From positions 99,221-163,220 of the forward strand of contig KN880461.1 of assembly GCA_000934385.1 (NCBI GenBank): a stretch of 64,000 nt of DNA, written 5' to 3'. A program made the position numbers and the translations under genes. The stretch comes from Cylindrobasidium torrendii FP15055 ss-10. Lineage: Eukaryota > Basidiomycota > Agaricomycetes > Agaricales > Physalacriaceae. Position 1 is the first letter of the stretch. Every line of letters begins with the position of its first letter. Under the pieces are notes generated by a model. That model did no database searches and was not told where the DNA came from. It saw only the letters and a program-made list of their open reading frames with translations. This document shows, piece by piece, positions 47,921-59,252 of the stretch.

Positions 47921-50245
47921 ATGTCCTCCTCAGGACCAGAGCCCTCTGCATCAGTGCTTGATGTCTTTCGACAATCCGTTGCAGAAATCATAGCACGGAG
48001 TCTAGAAATACCGATTGAAACCGCATACGATGGAGTTGACTTGGGAAAGAAAGGCGTAGACTTCACTGTCGCAATCCCTCGTTTCCGCCGTCCCGGAAAA
48101 CCTCAAGAACTCGGGAAGAAAATCGAGCAAGAAGTGGGTTCTAAACCTTCACATTCTTTTCAGAGTCAACGAAAGTATTGAGATGACAAAATGACTCACA
48201 CCATGGTAGTTCTCTCCGAACGATTATCTCGAACGCCTCGTTGTCGACGGCGTTTTCGCCCACTTCTACTGTAACTCAAAAGCGCTCACACGACTCACGC
48301 TTGACCAAATCAACGAACTGTCTCGTCCTACCGAGAGCGCGCCGTTCGGCACGTACGGATGCAACTCGTCTGGACGTGGGAAGAAAGTTGTCATCGAATT
48401 TTCCAGTCCCAATATCGCGAAGCCTTTCCATGCTGGTTTGTCCTCTGCACAAGCGTCCGTTGATCCTCTCATCTTAACATAGGGCATTTGCGTAGTACTA
48501 TCATCGGCACCTTCCTCTCCAATCTGTATAGTGCTAATGGGTGGGAGACCATTCGCATGAACTAGTCAGTGGCACGCGAATGATTTTCAAAGCCCATCTT
48601 GCTCATAACCACCTCGACAGTCTGGGAGACTGGGGCAAACAATTTGGTAAGATGCCCCACCTGAGTGATCATACTTCGCGCGTCTCTAATACCTGCCAGG
48701 CCTTCTCGCTGTCGCTTTTGCCAAGTACGGATCGGAGGAGAAACTGGCCGCAAATCCGATTATGCATCTCTTCGATATCTACGTCGCTATAAACAAGGAT
48801 GTCAAGGAGCAAGAAGCCACAGGTCACTCCAGCGTCAATGAAGAGGCGAAGGACGTTTTCCGTCGCATGGAACAAGGTACACACATTTCCTTGCTTGTGC
48901 ATCAAATCCGCTCATCCAGCACTAGGTGACACCGAGATGCTTGCACTCTGGCGACGCTTCCGCGAGCTCTCAATTGAAGCCTACAAAAAGGTGTATCAAC
49001 GCCTCAACATCACTTTCGATGTCTATAGCGGCGAATCGCTTGTGACTACAGCAAATATTGACGCTTCGATGCAACGCCTCCGCAATAGCAACCTGTTAGT
49101 GGAGAAGTTTGCATGGGAGAGCAAGCGCGACCGCGACTACAATGCTGTCGGCCAACAAGCACAGGATGAGAAACCTGCCTACGCCGTTGACTTGTCCAAG
49201 TGGAAAATGAGCAAGCCGGTCGTCCAGAAAGCCGGTGAGTTCTTTCGAACGGGGTTTTGTTGTGAAGTTAACGAACATCTCGTGCAGATGGAACCACGAT
49301 CTATATGGTTCGTGACATCGCCGGTGCTATGCAGAGGTACCAGCAGTACCATTTTGACAAGATGGTAAGGCTTCCGGTCTCGCACTGCATCAACATGGTC
49401 TGATTCTGGTAGATTTATGTCGTCGGAGACCAGCAAGACCTGCACTGTCAACAATTCTTCAAGATCCTTGAGCTGATGGGCGAGCCGTACGCCTCCAGTC
49501 TGCAGCACATCAACTTTGGCAAAGTCCAGGGCATGAGTACGCGGAACGGCGAGGTCAAATTCCTTGATGAGATTCTGGACATGGCGAAGGAGGCAATGCT
49601 TGCTCAGATGAAGACCAATGAAGACAAGTTCAGCAATGTTGAGGATCCGGACTTTACGAGTGACCAGATAGGTATGACTTGCGTGAAGATACAAGATATG
49701 CAAGCCAAGAGGTATGCGATGCAAAAGAATGCTCTTTTGGTTGTTGACGATGTTCTAGGGCTGGTTCGTATCCCTTCGACGTGAAGCGAATGACCTCGTT
49801 CGAAGGAGATACGGGAGCTTATCTGCAATACGCTCATGTACGTCTGTGCTCGGTTGCTCGCAAAGTTGCGGACGAGACGACTCTCCGAGAGGACGTGACC
49901 ACAATCAACACCGACTTGCTCGTCGAACCGAAGGCTCGGGAAGTCGTGTATCATTTGGCGACGTACCCCGACGCCGTGCGCATGGCCCTGCGTGTGTCTG
50001 AGCCGAGCACAATCGTCACGTATTGCTTTAGGTTAGTTTTCCTGAATGAGTTTTCCCTTGTTTCCTGATATTGACGTTTTCATGCTAGGCTCAGTCACCT
50101 CATAAGCTCTGCCTGGGAGACCCTCGTCGTCAAAGGTCAGGACCCGGAGGTCGCACAGGCTAGGCTGTACCTTTTCACTTGCGCGCGCCATGTTCTCAGC
50201 AGTGCGATGAGGCTGCTTTCCTTGACGCCGCTGGAACGCATGTGA
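47921..50245 (+). CDS. Arginyl-tRNA synthetase
   Basis: It charges tRNA-Arg. About 620-630 residues across roughly ten exons. The N-terminal additional domain begins [20 protein letters not shown] and includes [13 protein letters not shown]. The class I HIGH-type motif reads [19 protein letters not shown], with [21 protein letters not shown] following. The catalytic core has KSRDRDYN-like [34 protein letters not shown] and [18 protein letters not shown]. The ArgRS-specific [15 protein letters not shown] replaces KMSKS. The C-terminal anticodon domain has [20 protein letters not shown] and ends LSLTPLERM. There is no clear presequence at this start, so this is the cytosolic form or a dual form using an upstream start that I cannot see. 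Confidence 0.95.
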
Positions 50246-50836
50246 ACGTCGGGATACTTCATTTCAATTCCCTTTCTTGATCGTGTTTTCCCTTTGTATC
50301 TGAATCGTTGTCGGTGGTTTGCTGTACTTTTCAGTTTTGTCGCGCGTTGCAAGCTGTGTCGGTGTAATATACAACGATGGCTTGATGTGTTTCGATGTTA
50401 TGTACTTGGCGACGTATGTGCAATCTACCTACTTAGCAGGCTGCTATGGTGTGCGGGGCCCAGCCCAGCCTCTTCCCTACTAGGATTTATCGATTCATCG
50501 TTCACGGGATCGTGAGTTGAGTTCGAGGAAGGACTCAAGCAAAGATTCATGTCATGCAGCTAAGTTAGTCTTGGAGCATCGATAGGATATCAAATCAAAT
50601 GGATTCAGACTCGACTCCTATGGGTCTTTCATATGGCCAGACTTGTCCTTCACATTGTAACTGGGTTGAGGTACTTGAAAGGGTATATTCAAAGACCACC
50701 GTATTTTGGATTTTGAAGCTGAGATTGACAAGCGTCTGCGGCGCCGTCTGCTAGGCGCGACTCAGCGGCGTCATCATCGATCGCGCTTGCTAACTCTTGA
50801 GTCAAGCCTGTCACCGTTGTCCTTTGGAGTCATGCC
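50246..50836. other. Intergenic: ArgRS 3' region and promoter of the DUF2828 gene
   Basis: About 590 bp. The first 150 bp are T-rich, as in a 3' untranslated region. No gene, repeat or RNA seen. Confidence 0.5.
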
Positions 50837-53194
50837 ATGCTAAGGGCAAGTATAAGAAGCTTCCGAGGGCAGGCCCCCTTTGCCGCAAGAACAATGGCTT
50901 CCACCACCATCTCGTCTTCCTCCCCTGCGCTCACCTCTCAGAAGTTCACTCTTCCTGAGATCCCGGAGCTGCTGGACGCCAACTATCTCGACGTCCTCCT
51001 TCCTTCCCGCAAAAATAATGTCCCAAAAGCCGACACAACCCCCAGCAATCCCTTGATGGACGCGCTGGCAGCCGACGCGAACAAAGTGCGCACTTGGAAC
51101 GGCGCAGAGGCCCTCGCATCAACACTTTCCGACACTTTGGACGCCTTCAACGCGTTGACGCAGCATTCGGACAGCGACCAAATGGCCGTTCATCTCTCCA
51201 AGGCTTGGAATGAAGACGCAAACCTCACGGTTCGGATGATCTGGCAGCTGCGTAGTATCCACGATGGCAAGGGCGAGAAAGAGGCCTTCTATCGGTGCGT
51301 CGATATTAATCCATCTTCCCATCTCATTACTGATGTGTGCTGCAGCGCTTGGGGCTGGCTCTACGATAATCATCCGCGCACGGCCATCGCCAACCTTCAC
51401 CTCCTCTGTGAGCCTGTGTGCAAGATTTCGAAAAAGGACAAGACTCCTCGCGGTGCTCATGGCTACTGGAAGGACTTGCTCAACATCCTAGTTCTCGCGA
51501 CTTGTTCCCAGCTCAGCGACACGAGTCCAAAGGCTCTACACTCTTTCACTCCCCGCAAGGCTTCCGCCACACCCGTGTCGACTCGCGGCCGTGGCCGTGG
51601 CCGTGGTCGTGGAGGACGCGGCGGCAAATCTGGGCGCGACCGTGTGGACTCAGATCGTGTCAAGATCCCCACTGAAGAGCACAATCGTATTCAACAGGCC
51701 GAGGCAAAGCGGCAAAAGACAGTCGTCGCAGAGGAACGCTCTAAACTCATCCAACTGCGTCTCACGGATCCCAAATACCGTGCGCTTTACATCACCGTCG
51801 CCCGCCTCTTCGCCGATCAACTGGCCAAGGATTTGGCGGTCCTCAGTCATGCATCGAGCCTCACGGACACTAGCGAGCGTGCTGGATCCCTTCGACAGCT
51901 GTCCTTGGTAGGAAAATGGGCACCCTCTCAAGGCTCTTCGCACGATCGCTGGACCAATATTACAACAGCTATAGCCAATCTGCTTTACGCTCGTCGTGAG
52001 GAAATTCCTATGTCTTTCCCCTCGGTCTTGGCTACGCCTGAAATCAGCGCGCTCGAGCGGGATACTGTGCTGCGTTCGTGGTTCCAGCGCTGGGTTGCCA
52101 GTCCCCTCCGCAAGGTGCTCGATCTTCCCGAGCCCAAGATGTCTGCAAACGAGTGGGACCAGATCAAGTATTCGCGCGTCGCATCCATTTGCATGAAATC
52201 CAACACGGACAATTTCCTCAAGCATGACCCTGAGGGTTTCCAGCGCTACCTCATCGACGTCGAGAATGGCAAGCAGTCGATTAGCGGCGCGACACTCATG
52301 CCGCACCAGATTCTCTATGAGATTACCCAAGTGTCACAGCTCGACGAGCGAGACATGTCCAAAACTAAAACGCCTCTGCTCCTCGAGTTCAAGAAGCAGA
52401 TGGCGGAGACCAAGGCTCGTGTGCTGGAGCAGCAGTGGCAAACACTTGTCAAGCGTGTTGCGGACTCTGGCACGTTGGAGAATTCGTTGGCTATCTGCGA
52501 TGTCTCCGGCTCCATGGGTTCCATTCACTGCTCTGGTGCTACCACTCCCATCTTCCCTTCTGTCGCCCTTTCCCTTCTGCTTGCCCGTGTTGCGAAGCCA
52601 CCGTTCAACGACAAGTTCATCACGTTTTCGTCTACTCCGCAGTTCGTGACCCTACCGCCTTCGACGCTGGGTAGTACGGTACAGACTATGGTATCGAGCG
52701 CCTGGGGGATGACGACAAACTTCCGGGCAGTCTTTTTGGATCTCCTTCTTCCTTGTGCGAAGGCGGCCAATGTCAAGCAAGAGGATATGGTCAAGCGTCT
52801 GTTTGTCTTCAGCGACATGCAATTCGATTCGTCGATCCGAGAGAACCCCTATGATTTCGCGCCGGCCCCCGCGCAGCCTTGGGAGACGACATACGATGCG
52901 ATTGAGAAGGCGTATGCTGAGGCGGGATATGAGGTCCCGCAGATTGTCTTCTGGGATCTGTCGACGGGAGGGACGAGGGAGGTTACGGCGGATAGGAAGG
53001 GTGTCGCGATGATGAATGGGTTCTCGCCGGCGATGCTCAAGGTGTTTATGGGTGAAGCGGAGGAAGAGGAGGATGGGTTTGATAAGATTGAGGATGTGGT
53101 TGGGAAGCCGAAGGAGGATGAGTTCACCCCGTTGAATGTTCTCAAGAAGAGCCTGATGAAGGCGAGCTATGACGGGCTCGTTGTTGTGGACTAA
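50837..53194 (+). CDS. DUF2828/vWA-like protein with RGG box
   Basis: A protein of about 770 residues of the DUF2828 family, found in fungi, plants and giant viruses; its function is unknown. Landmarks are PLMDALAADANKVRTWNGAE, LVRMIWQLRSIHDGKGEKE (seen as LTVRMIWQLRSIHDGKGEKE), HGYWKDLLNILVLA and, at about residue 545, a von Willebrand A-like metal site, LAICDVSGSMGS. A downstream DTKFITF-like NDKFITFSSTP and KRLFVFSDMQFD also fit that fold. An Arg/Gly repeat (RGRGRGRGRGGRGG) at about 245-262 suggests RNA binding. The intron 51295-51345 (gtgcgt...ctgcag) is 51 nt and has no stop, so the frame reads through it; splicing gives EAFYRAWGWLYDNHP, which fits the family better. The start may be 50837 or the ATG at 50894 (MASTTIS). 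Otherwise intronless. Confidence 0.85.
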   Translation: MLRASIRSFRGQAPFAARTMASTTISSSSPALTSQKFTLPEIPELLDANYLDVLLPSRKNNVPKADTTPSNPLMDALAADANKVRTWNGAEALASTLSDTLDAFNALTQHSDSDQMAVHLSKAWNEDANLTVRMIWQLRSIHDGKGEKEAFYRCVDINPSSHLITDVCCSAWGWLYDNHPRTAIANLHLLCEPVCKISKKDKTPRGAHGYWKDLLNILVLATCSQLSDTSPKALHSFTPRKASATPVSTRGRGRGRGRGGRGGKSGRDRVDSDRVKIPTEEHNRIQQAEAKRQKTVVAEERSKLIQLRLTDPKYRALYITVARLFADQLAKDLAVLSHASSLTDTSERAGSLRQLSLVGKWAPSQGSSHDRWTNITTAIANLLYARREEIPMSFPSVLATPEISALERDTVLRSWFQRWVASPLRKVLDLPEPKMSANEWDQIKYSRVASICMKSNTDNFLKHDPEGFQRYLIDVENGKQSISGATLMPHQILYEITQVSQLDERDMSKTKTPLLLEFKKQMAETKARVLEQQWQTLVKRVADSGTLENSLAICDVSGSMGSIHCSGATTPIFPSVALSLLLARVAKPPFNDKFITFSSTPQFVTLPPSTLGSTVQTMVSSAWGMTTNFRAVFLDLLLPCAKAANVKQEDMVKRLFVFSDMQFDSSIRENPYDFAPAPAQPWETTYDAIEKAYAEAGYEVPQIVFWDLSTGGTREVTADRKGVAMMNGFSPAMLKVFMGEAEEEEDGFDKIEDVVGKPKEDEFTPLNVLKKSLMKASYDGLVVVD

Positions 53195-53438
53195 TTTATC
53201 TAAGAAGCTATCGATAAATCAACCTCACCCATCTCAGTTATGTATACCTTGTAGTATTAGCTATGTCCCTGCTTTGTATTTTTTCTAATCAAGCGCTTCA
53301 CTCTGTTATTTTGCCTATCATACCAGCTTATGTTTCTCACAGTGCCGATTCATTGTTCAACTTCAATGTCGGTCCGAAGTTTGCCGGCAGCACAGACCGT
53401 ACCACCATCACCTCACTTCTACCTCCTACCAGCATTCG

Positions 53439-54445
53439 ATGATTGGCTATGTGGTTGGGAGAAGTATCCGGAGGACAAGCGTACCCTTCGCTTGCAGCAT
53501 ACTGAACACACGACAAAGGCTGTATTCAAGTTCTAAGTCCTCTCCTTCTATCGAGCTCTCCAAAGTACGCGAGAAACTGTACCAGACTACCGCAGCGCTT
53601 GTTGAAGAGCTTCGCTCTAGACCACAGCCGAGCGATGCTGCACAGCCAACAAAGTTGTACATTTCCCATCTGCCGAAGGGCACTACAGACGAAGAACTGG
53701 AGGACATCCTTGGAAGGTATAAACCCACTTCCGTCATTGTAAGGCCAAGAAGTTCTAGTCAGTCTTCATTCGCTCTATTCTCTCTTTCTTCGAAGCTCAC
53801 TGTGGTGGTGGTCCGTTGCGCAGATCTATCGCTATTCGCTTTCGTTACGTTTGCTTCACTCGAGGACGCGGTGGGTGTTCTCTCGGCGCAAGCACAGGAA
53901 CTTTTTCGTGCTCGTGATGAGATCATAGTCCTTTCGCTCCCAGCATCTCCTCGAAAGGCGCCTGGTGATTACTCTTTTTTTTTCCCTTTAACAACACTCG
54001 GTCTCACCAGAGCGCATATTACCAGTGTCGAATGAATCTCCCGCGAATAATAGGCTCTACATAGCGCCTATACCTGCCAACGCAACGCAGGAGGATGTTC
54101 GGAAGGTCTTTGAGCGATGGGGCGCCATTGACTGGGTCCATCTGGGACGTCCGTCTACCGAAAATCCGTCTGATTCTGCAGGTGAGTGACACGCCCTTTA
54201 TGCCGGAATGCAGGCCAACCAAACACGCAGGCACTCCCAAAACTCACGCATTCGTGACATTCGCGACGCTGGAGAGTGCACGGGCAGCACGAGAAAGCAT
54301 CGGCAATGACTGGCTGGCAACGGATGACGCGAAAGAAGCGGTGTCGGTGCTGGGTGTGAGGACTAGAGCTTGGTATGCAGCCCGCGTAGAGGGTGACGAC
54401 GTGAAGAGCAAACAGTCTCGACGGCGCAAGTCGCATAATAAGTAG
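53439..54445 (+). CDS. Two-RRM RNA-binding protein, probably mitochondrial
   Basis: Four exons give about 280 residues. The N-terminus (MIGYVVGRSIRRTSVPFACS ... NTRQRLYSSSKSS) is Arg/Ser-rich and lacks acidic residues, like a mitochondrial presequence. RRM 1 starts at TKLYISHLPKGTTDEELEDI with RNP1-like LFAFVTFASLEDA; RRM 2 starts at NRLYIAPIPANATQEDVRKV with HAFVTFATLESAR. Introns are at 53758-53823, about 53965-54010 and about 54182-54228, all canonical and frame-preserving. The C-terminus is basic (KSKQSRRRKSHNK). It is probably involved in organellar RNA handling; I do not recognise a specific orthologue. Confidence 0.75.
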
Positions 54446-55033
54446 TCACTGCACTCTCTTTTGCTGTTCAAGGTGGACTTTGATATATTTCGTTACAATC
54501 ATTGGCAAATCTTGACGAACACATTTCACGGAGACGCAAGATTCCCCCTCTGCCACAGATCACTTCAACGCAGAAACGTTAGACACTATTATTCGTTGTG
54601 CGGGCTGTACGTATAAAACCAGCGGGTTTGTAAGTACTAGAAAGATGAGAGCACGATAACTAGGTATATGGCCAACTATAGAGTAGTATGCACAGTCTCC
54701 AACTAGTTACTAAATACTGTTTCCGGGTGGGGGGGAGAGGAGGAATATATACGGCGGGGGAGAGTGAGAAATGAAGAAAGCAGAGCAGCACGAGGTATGT
54801 ACAGCGAAACGAGCGTCATAGATCTCGTGGGAGGGTACTAGATGTAGACGTTGGGAGGGGTGCAGTAGGCGATGAGATGCATAGATATAGATGCTGTAAG
54901 GTTGGAAAGGTATGGCGACCATGGCTGCGTAGGAGAACCATAAGGAAGAGACTGGTGCAGTGAAAGAGCAGAATTATACGTTGCGGTATTATGGTACGAT
55001 GCGTGAATGCCAATGCCGAAAGTCCATGGAGAA
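54446..55033. other. Convergent 3' regions of the RRM and Pumilio genes
   Basis: About 590 bp. A polypurine/polypyrimidine patch with ATATATAC lies near 54720-54775. No gene seen; short frames on the minus strand are low in complexity. Confidence 0.5.
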
Positions 55034-58000
55034 TTAGTGAGCCGCGGAAAGGTTGACAGTCGGGATCGGGAGGCTGGGGTACTCGAGCAGCTGCAACTGG
55101 TCGATGACGGGTCGCAGCCCAAGAGTCCTCTCGACTACAGTGATGGTCAGATCGAAGTCAGGAAGAAAGGCAGAAGAGACGTACTGGCGCCGATTTGCTT
55201 GCTGTGGTGGCCAAGCTTGCGCAACGCAGTAAGGTTGGCTTGAGAAAGAGCGACAAGCTCCTCCCTTTGCCTGCCCTCGGCATTTTGCAGAGCACGCTGA
55301 AGAACGTAGTCTGAAAATGATTATGAAAAAGTATTCGACTGACGCATGCAGGAGGACTTACTCGCAAACTGGTCCTTCATGACCAAAGCCACAGTGTTTC
55401 CACCTTCCGGCAACGGCTCCATGAGCTCCTTGATGAGCGGGTGCCTACTCTCCGCGTCCCCGTTCATGAGCGCCTTCTCACAGACGTTCGAGGCAAACTT
55501 GTGACGGGCAAGCTGGACCATATGCCCACGCATCTTGTACAACACCGCCAAACGATCGTGTGGCGAACCATGCTCAATAACAAACTGCACAACGTAGTTC
55601 TATTTGAAGGGTCAGAATAAGCGGGGAAGAACAGTGCGGGTGATGCGTACGCCGAATTGGTCCATGGCAAGAGCACAGGCATGTTCCACAAGCTCGTTGA
55701 GAAGAAGTCTGGTCCGGCTCTCCGGTATGTGCTCAAGGCAGCGCTGGAGGACGCGGCATCCGTAAGGATGTGTCGACAACTCAAGAACATGACCTTGGAA
55801 CGCTTCGATGAATGTAAGGATATCCGAAGGGATACGCTCAATCATCTTCTGGATGACCTGTGGACAACTGTCAGAAAGACCCACTCATTAAGAGGACAAC
55901 ATATACTGACATGGTTACCGTTGGAATCCTTGACACACTTGAGAACATGGGCCTCAATCTCCTTGACCCATGCAGCCTGCTTCTCCGGTCCTACGTAGTC
56001 AAGAGCCTAACGTGGAAATGTTAGTATGTGTAACGTGCACAACAAATGAAACGTACCTTTTGCACTACCCTGCAACCATACATCTGTGTGGACAACTGGA
56101 GAATATGTCCATCCATGCTGTTACATATTATCGCCCGCTGGATGGGCGTCCCATACTCCAATAGTTTCTGTATAACCTGTTCGGCTGTCAGCATCGGCAC
56201 GGAGAGCGTAAACGCGCAGGATGCTCACATAATTACCGAATACGTCCATAACAAGCTGCAGCGTGAACGTCGGAACAATCTCGTCAAATACCGCCTGGCG
56301 CTCCTCCGGCGTCGCGACTTCAATCTGGTACTGGATGAAGCGCGAGCCGTGCTGGTCACCACAGAACTCGACAACGAAGCCAGCGATATCCTATAACCCA
56401 ACATTAATGCATGTCGCGAGGATAGATGATTATACGCACCCTCAACACCCATCGGCGGTGCTTGTTGTTACGGAAGTCATCGAGCAGCGCGCTGCGGAAA
56501 GTAAAGACCGGTCGTCCATCTTGGCGTCCGCGGCGAACGACGGGGTACATCGGCACGCCATTGGGTCCAAACACCGGCGACGGCAACGCGCTACCAAAGT
56601 CGAGGATGCTTCCTGCAGATGTTGGGCGGGTGCGACCGTACAGCGTCTGCTGTGCAAGATTCTGTTGCAGCGACAACTAAGTAACAGATGCATGAGTACT
56701 CCTGGTGATAGATTGTGATGTGCGATGAACGCACGGAAATGTCACGCTTCTTGTCGCTGAACGAAGCGGGCGTGCCGGGGAAGGACGTTACCACTGGTGA
56801 ATGCGCCGATGGGAACATAAGTGGCTGGGGATAAAAGAACGAAGACCCCGGCGCACGGGGCGCGTTGTAGTCGAAGAACAGGCCGGAGCGGTTCATGTCG
56901 TTAACCGATGTGTAGTTTGGTGCAGGCAGAGGGTATGCCGTTGGCCCAATGGGGCTCGTCAGGGAGGGCGAGGGAAACACATTCGGGTCTGCAAATGTAC
57001 GTTTAGTTTATACCGTTCGGAGACATGAGACACGCGGATAGAGGACGCACGTCCGACAGGGCTAGGGTAAAAGCCGTTGTAATCTTGTTGAGGGAATGCT
57101 GCAGGGAATTGTCCCCGCGCGCCTGGCGAGTTGGCGCCCGATGAACCAGACAGTCCGAGTGGCTGCGAGGAGGGCGTCATGGGCGGGCGAACGGCAAAGT
57201 CATCCTTGACGTTCATGCCGCGCAGCGCAGCGGTAAGGTCATCGGCGGTCCTGAGGCCGTAATAGCCGCCTGACGCTCCAAACGGCCGCGTCGGTGAAGC
57301 TCCAGATGGGTACATTGATGAGTTCGTGTCCTTGCCTATAGCAGTGTCGTAGCGTTGGGGAGAGCGCTGTCCTCGTTCGTCCTGGAGGGATGAATGTTCA
57401 GATGAAGCTGTCGAGCCAAACATTGAAGGCGGGATCACGTACAACACGGGACCCAGAAAACTGCCTCTGTCGCGGGGCAAGACCGAGGGGAGAGTCTGGG
57501 TGCTGGAAGTGGAGTGTGAGCTAGTCAACTTGTGTTCGTGATTCTCACGGTACGCACCAACTGCGATAGATCCGCCTTCTGAGGGCTGCTCAGGTCGTCT
57601 TCCCAGTTCCCACTATTTGGCCTTGACTTTGGCCAGTAGCTTGACTCGAGGGACGTCGCCGTCGTCGTTGAGAGGTCGGCGCCGCTGTTGACAGAAGACA
57701 CCGATGGATTTCGTCGCGACGACGGTGAGCTCGAGTCCCAAGAAGACTGGGGAGATGAGAGTCAGTCGCAAGTAGAGACGCCGTAATGTCCGTCAAACAT
57801 ACCAGCCAATTGGGAGTACTACCTAGGCCTAGTTTAGGCTGGGATGGGGGAATACCGACGCTCAACATTCTTCCGATAGTGGACGCTTTCAGAGGTTGAA
57901 CCTGTTGGGAGAAAGGTGATAAGCTTGGCGTTGGTAGTGGCGGTAGGAAGAGGGACGACAAACGTTGGACGACGCTGAGGGAGAATGGGAAGCAGAGTGT

Positions 58001-58041
58001 GTTGACGACCCAGAGGGTTTGCGCGGTGAGTCCCCGTACAT
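55034..58041 (-). CDS. Pumilio (PUF) family RNA-binding protein, eight repeats
   Basis: A cytoplasmic 3'UTR-binding repressor. About 13 short introns; about 800 residues. The N-terminal 430 residues are low-complexity Ser/Pro/Gly (start [22 protein letters not shown] [20 protein letters not shown]). The PUF domain begins [20 protein letters not shown]. Repeats 1-8 carry recognition triplets read as SR..Q (SRFIQY), NY..Q (NYVIQK), CR..Q (CRVVQK), NH..Q (NHVIQK), CR..Q (CRVLQR), NY..Q (NYVVQF), SN..E (SNVCEK) and NY..Q (NYVLQR), the canonical Pumilio set. The protein ends LSAAH. The start is the first ATG in frame with exon 1; no upstream ATG is in frame. The 5' intergenic region is unusually long. 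Confidence 0.93.
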
Positions 58042-59252
58042 GGTGGCTGGGTGCTTTAATGCAAAAACACTGCTGGGGGGGAGAAGCACGGAACAAACAG
58101 TAAGCACGGGATCGTCGAGGCGCAAGAGCGAATGCCGGGACGCACCAGGCCAAGATGAGATTACGGAACGGTCACAAAGAAGGATTTCGGACGTGACACG
58201 AATGGCTGTATAACCAGACAAATAACGTTCAGAAAAACGTGTCGGTGGGGCGGGGCCGTAGCATGAGGGCGTCGGACTGCTCACCGGGATTCACAAACGG
58301 AGGTCGCGTGGATGCCAGGCGGGGGACGAGGAGTGGAAAGTAAAAAAGGAGTGACGGGGAGTCCAATAAAGGATGGTTGTTGTTGTGACAAAAGCAGAAT
58401 AGAAAAACCTAATTCTCTCTCCAGCTCACGAAGGAGTGAAGGTAAGAAAAAGGTGTAGAAAACCCGGGCCCTTTAGAGGGTCACCGCGTTTCAAAAGGAC
58501 GCGTTTATGACGTAACTTTAATCATGCTTCTCGCGTTTGCACTAAATGCCCTATAGGCGCCGGCGTCGGAGGGCGCGGTTGCTTGGTGCTTTGTCCAACT
58601 TGGTTGGATTTTTTATTAGAGAGAAACTTGTTGGTTGTCCCATAGCTCTTGTAACTCCCTTGGCAATCAACCTTGCCACCACCCAGCAACGCCATTATTA
58701 TTCATTATTGAGGAACGAGGCTAGCGCGCCGGCCATCGAGGCCTGTGATACGCACCAATATTACACAGACCATCCTATCGCGTCACTTGCCGAGATTAGG
58801 ACAGGCGCACTCCGTCGCTCTTCGTGCTTCCATATGAGCACAGTATATTATCCTTCTTCCGCGTCAGGGTGCGCATAAACTCTAAAATGAGTCCATCGAC
58901 CGACTATAGCGCACCGCACATCGAACGACAACGCAGTCAAAGTAGACTGTGGGTATCCTACGTACCACGCAGGATTTGTTTTCATGTCCAAGCTCATGTT
59001 CTTGCCAGAGCCCGTTCATATTTTTCTAGCGTCCAGCGCTTCCTTCCCTAACTCTCTAATCTCAGATAGTACGCGTGAGTATGTTTGCATTATGGCTAGA
59101 TGTGCTATGCGAGAGATACAACTTGGGTATGACAGTCAAAGTGAACAAGAAATCCAGTTTCCGCATCGTCGTCGTAGTCCTCCAGTCTTGTCGCGATGTC
59201 GTTCCGTCGTCCCGTATTACCGGGGATATCGGCGCCCTCTTCCAAGGTCGCA
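58042..59252. other. 1.2 kb upstream region of the Pumilio gene, with the kinesin 3' end
   Basis: This probably holds a long Pumilio leader and promoter. A bZIP-type core (TGACGTAA) lies at about 58508-58515. The frame of exon 1 is open back to about 58284 but has no ATG. 58540-59250 shows no coding sequence. Confidence 0.5.

Noticed and set aside
57889..58284. Upstream in-frame extension of the Pumilio first exon
   Set aside because: The frame is open but contains no ATG before the chosen start; it begins at a GTG.
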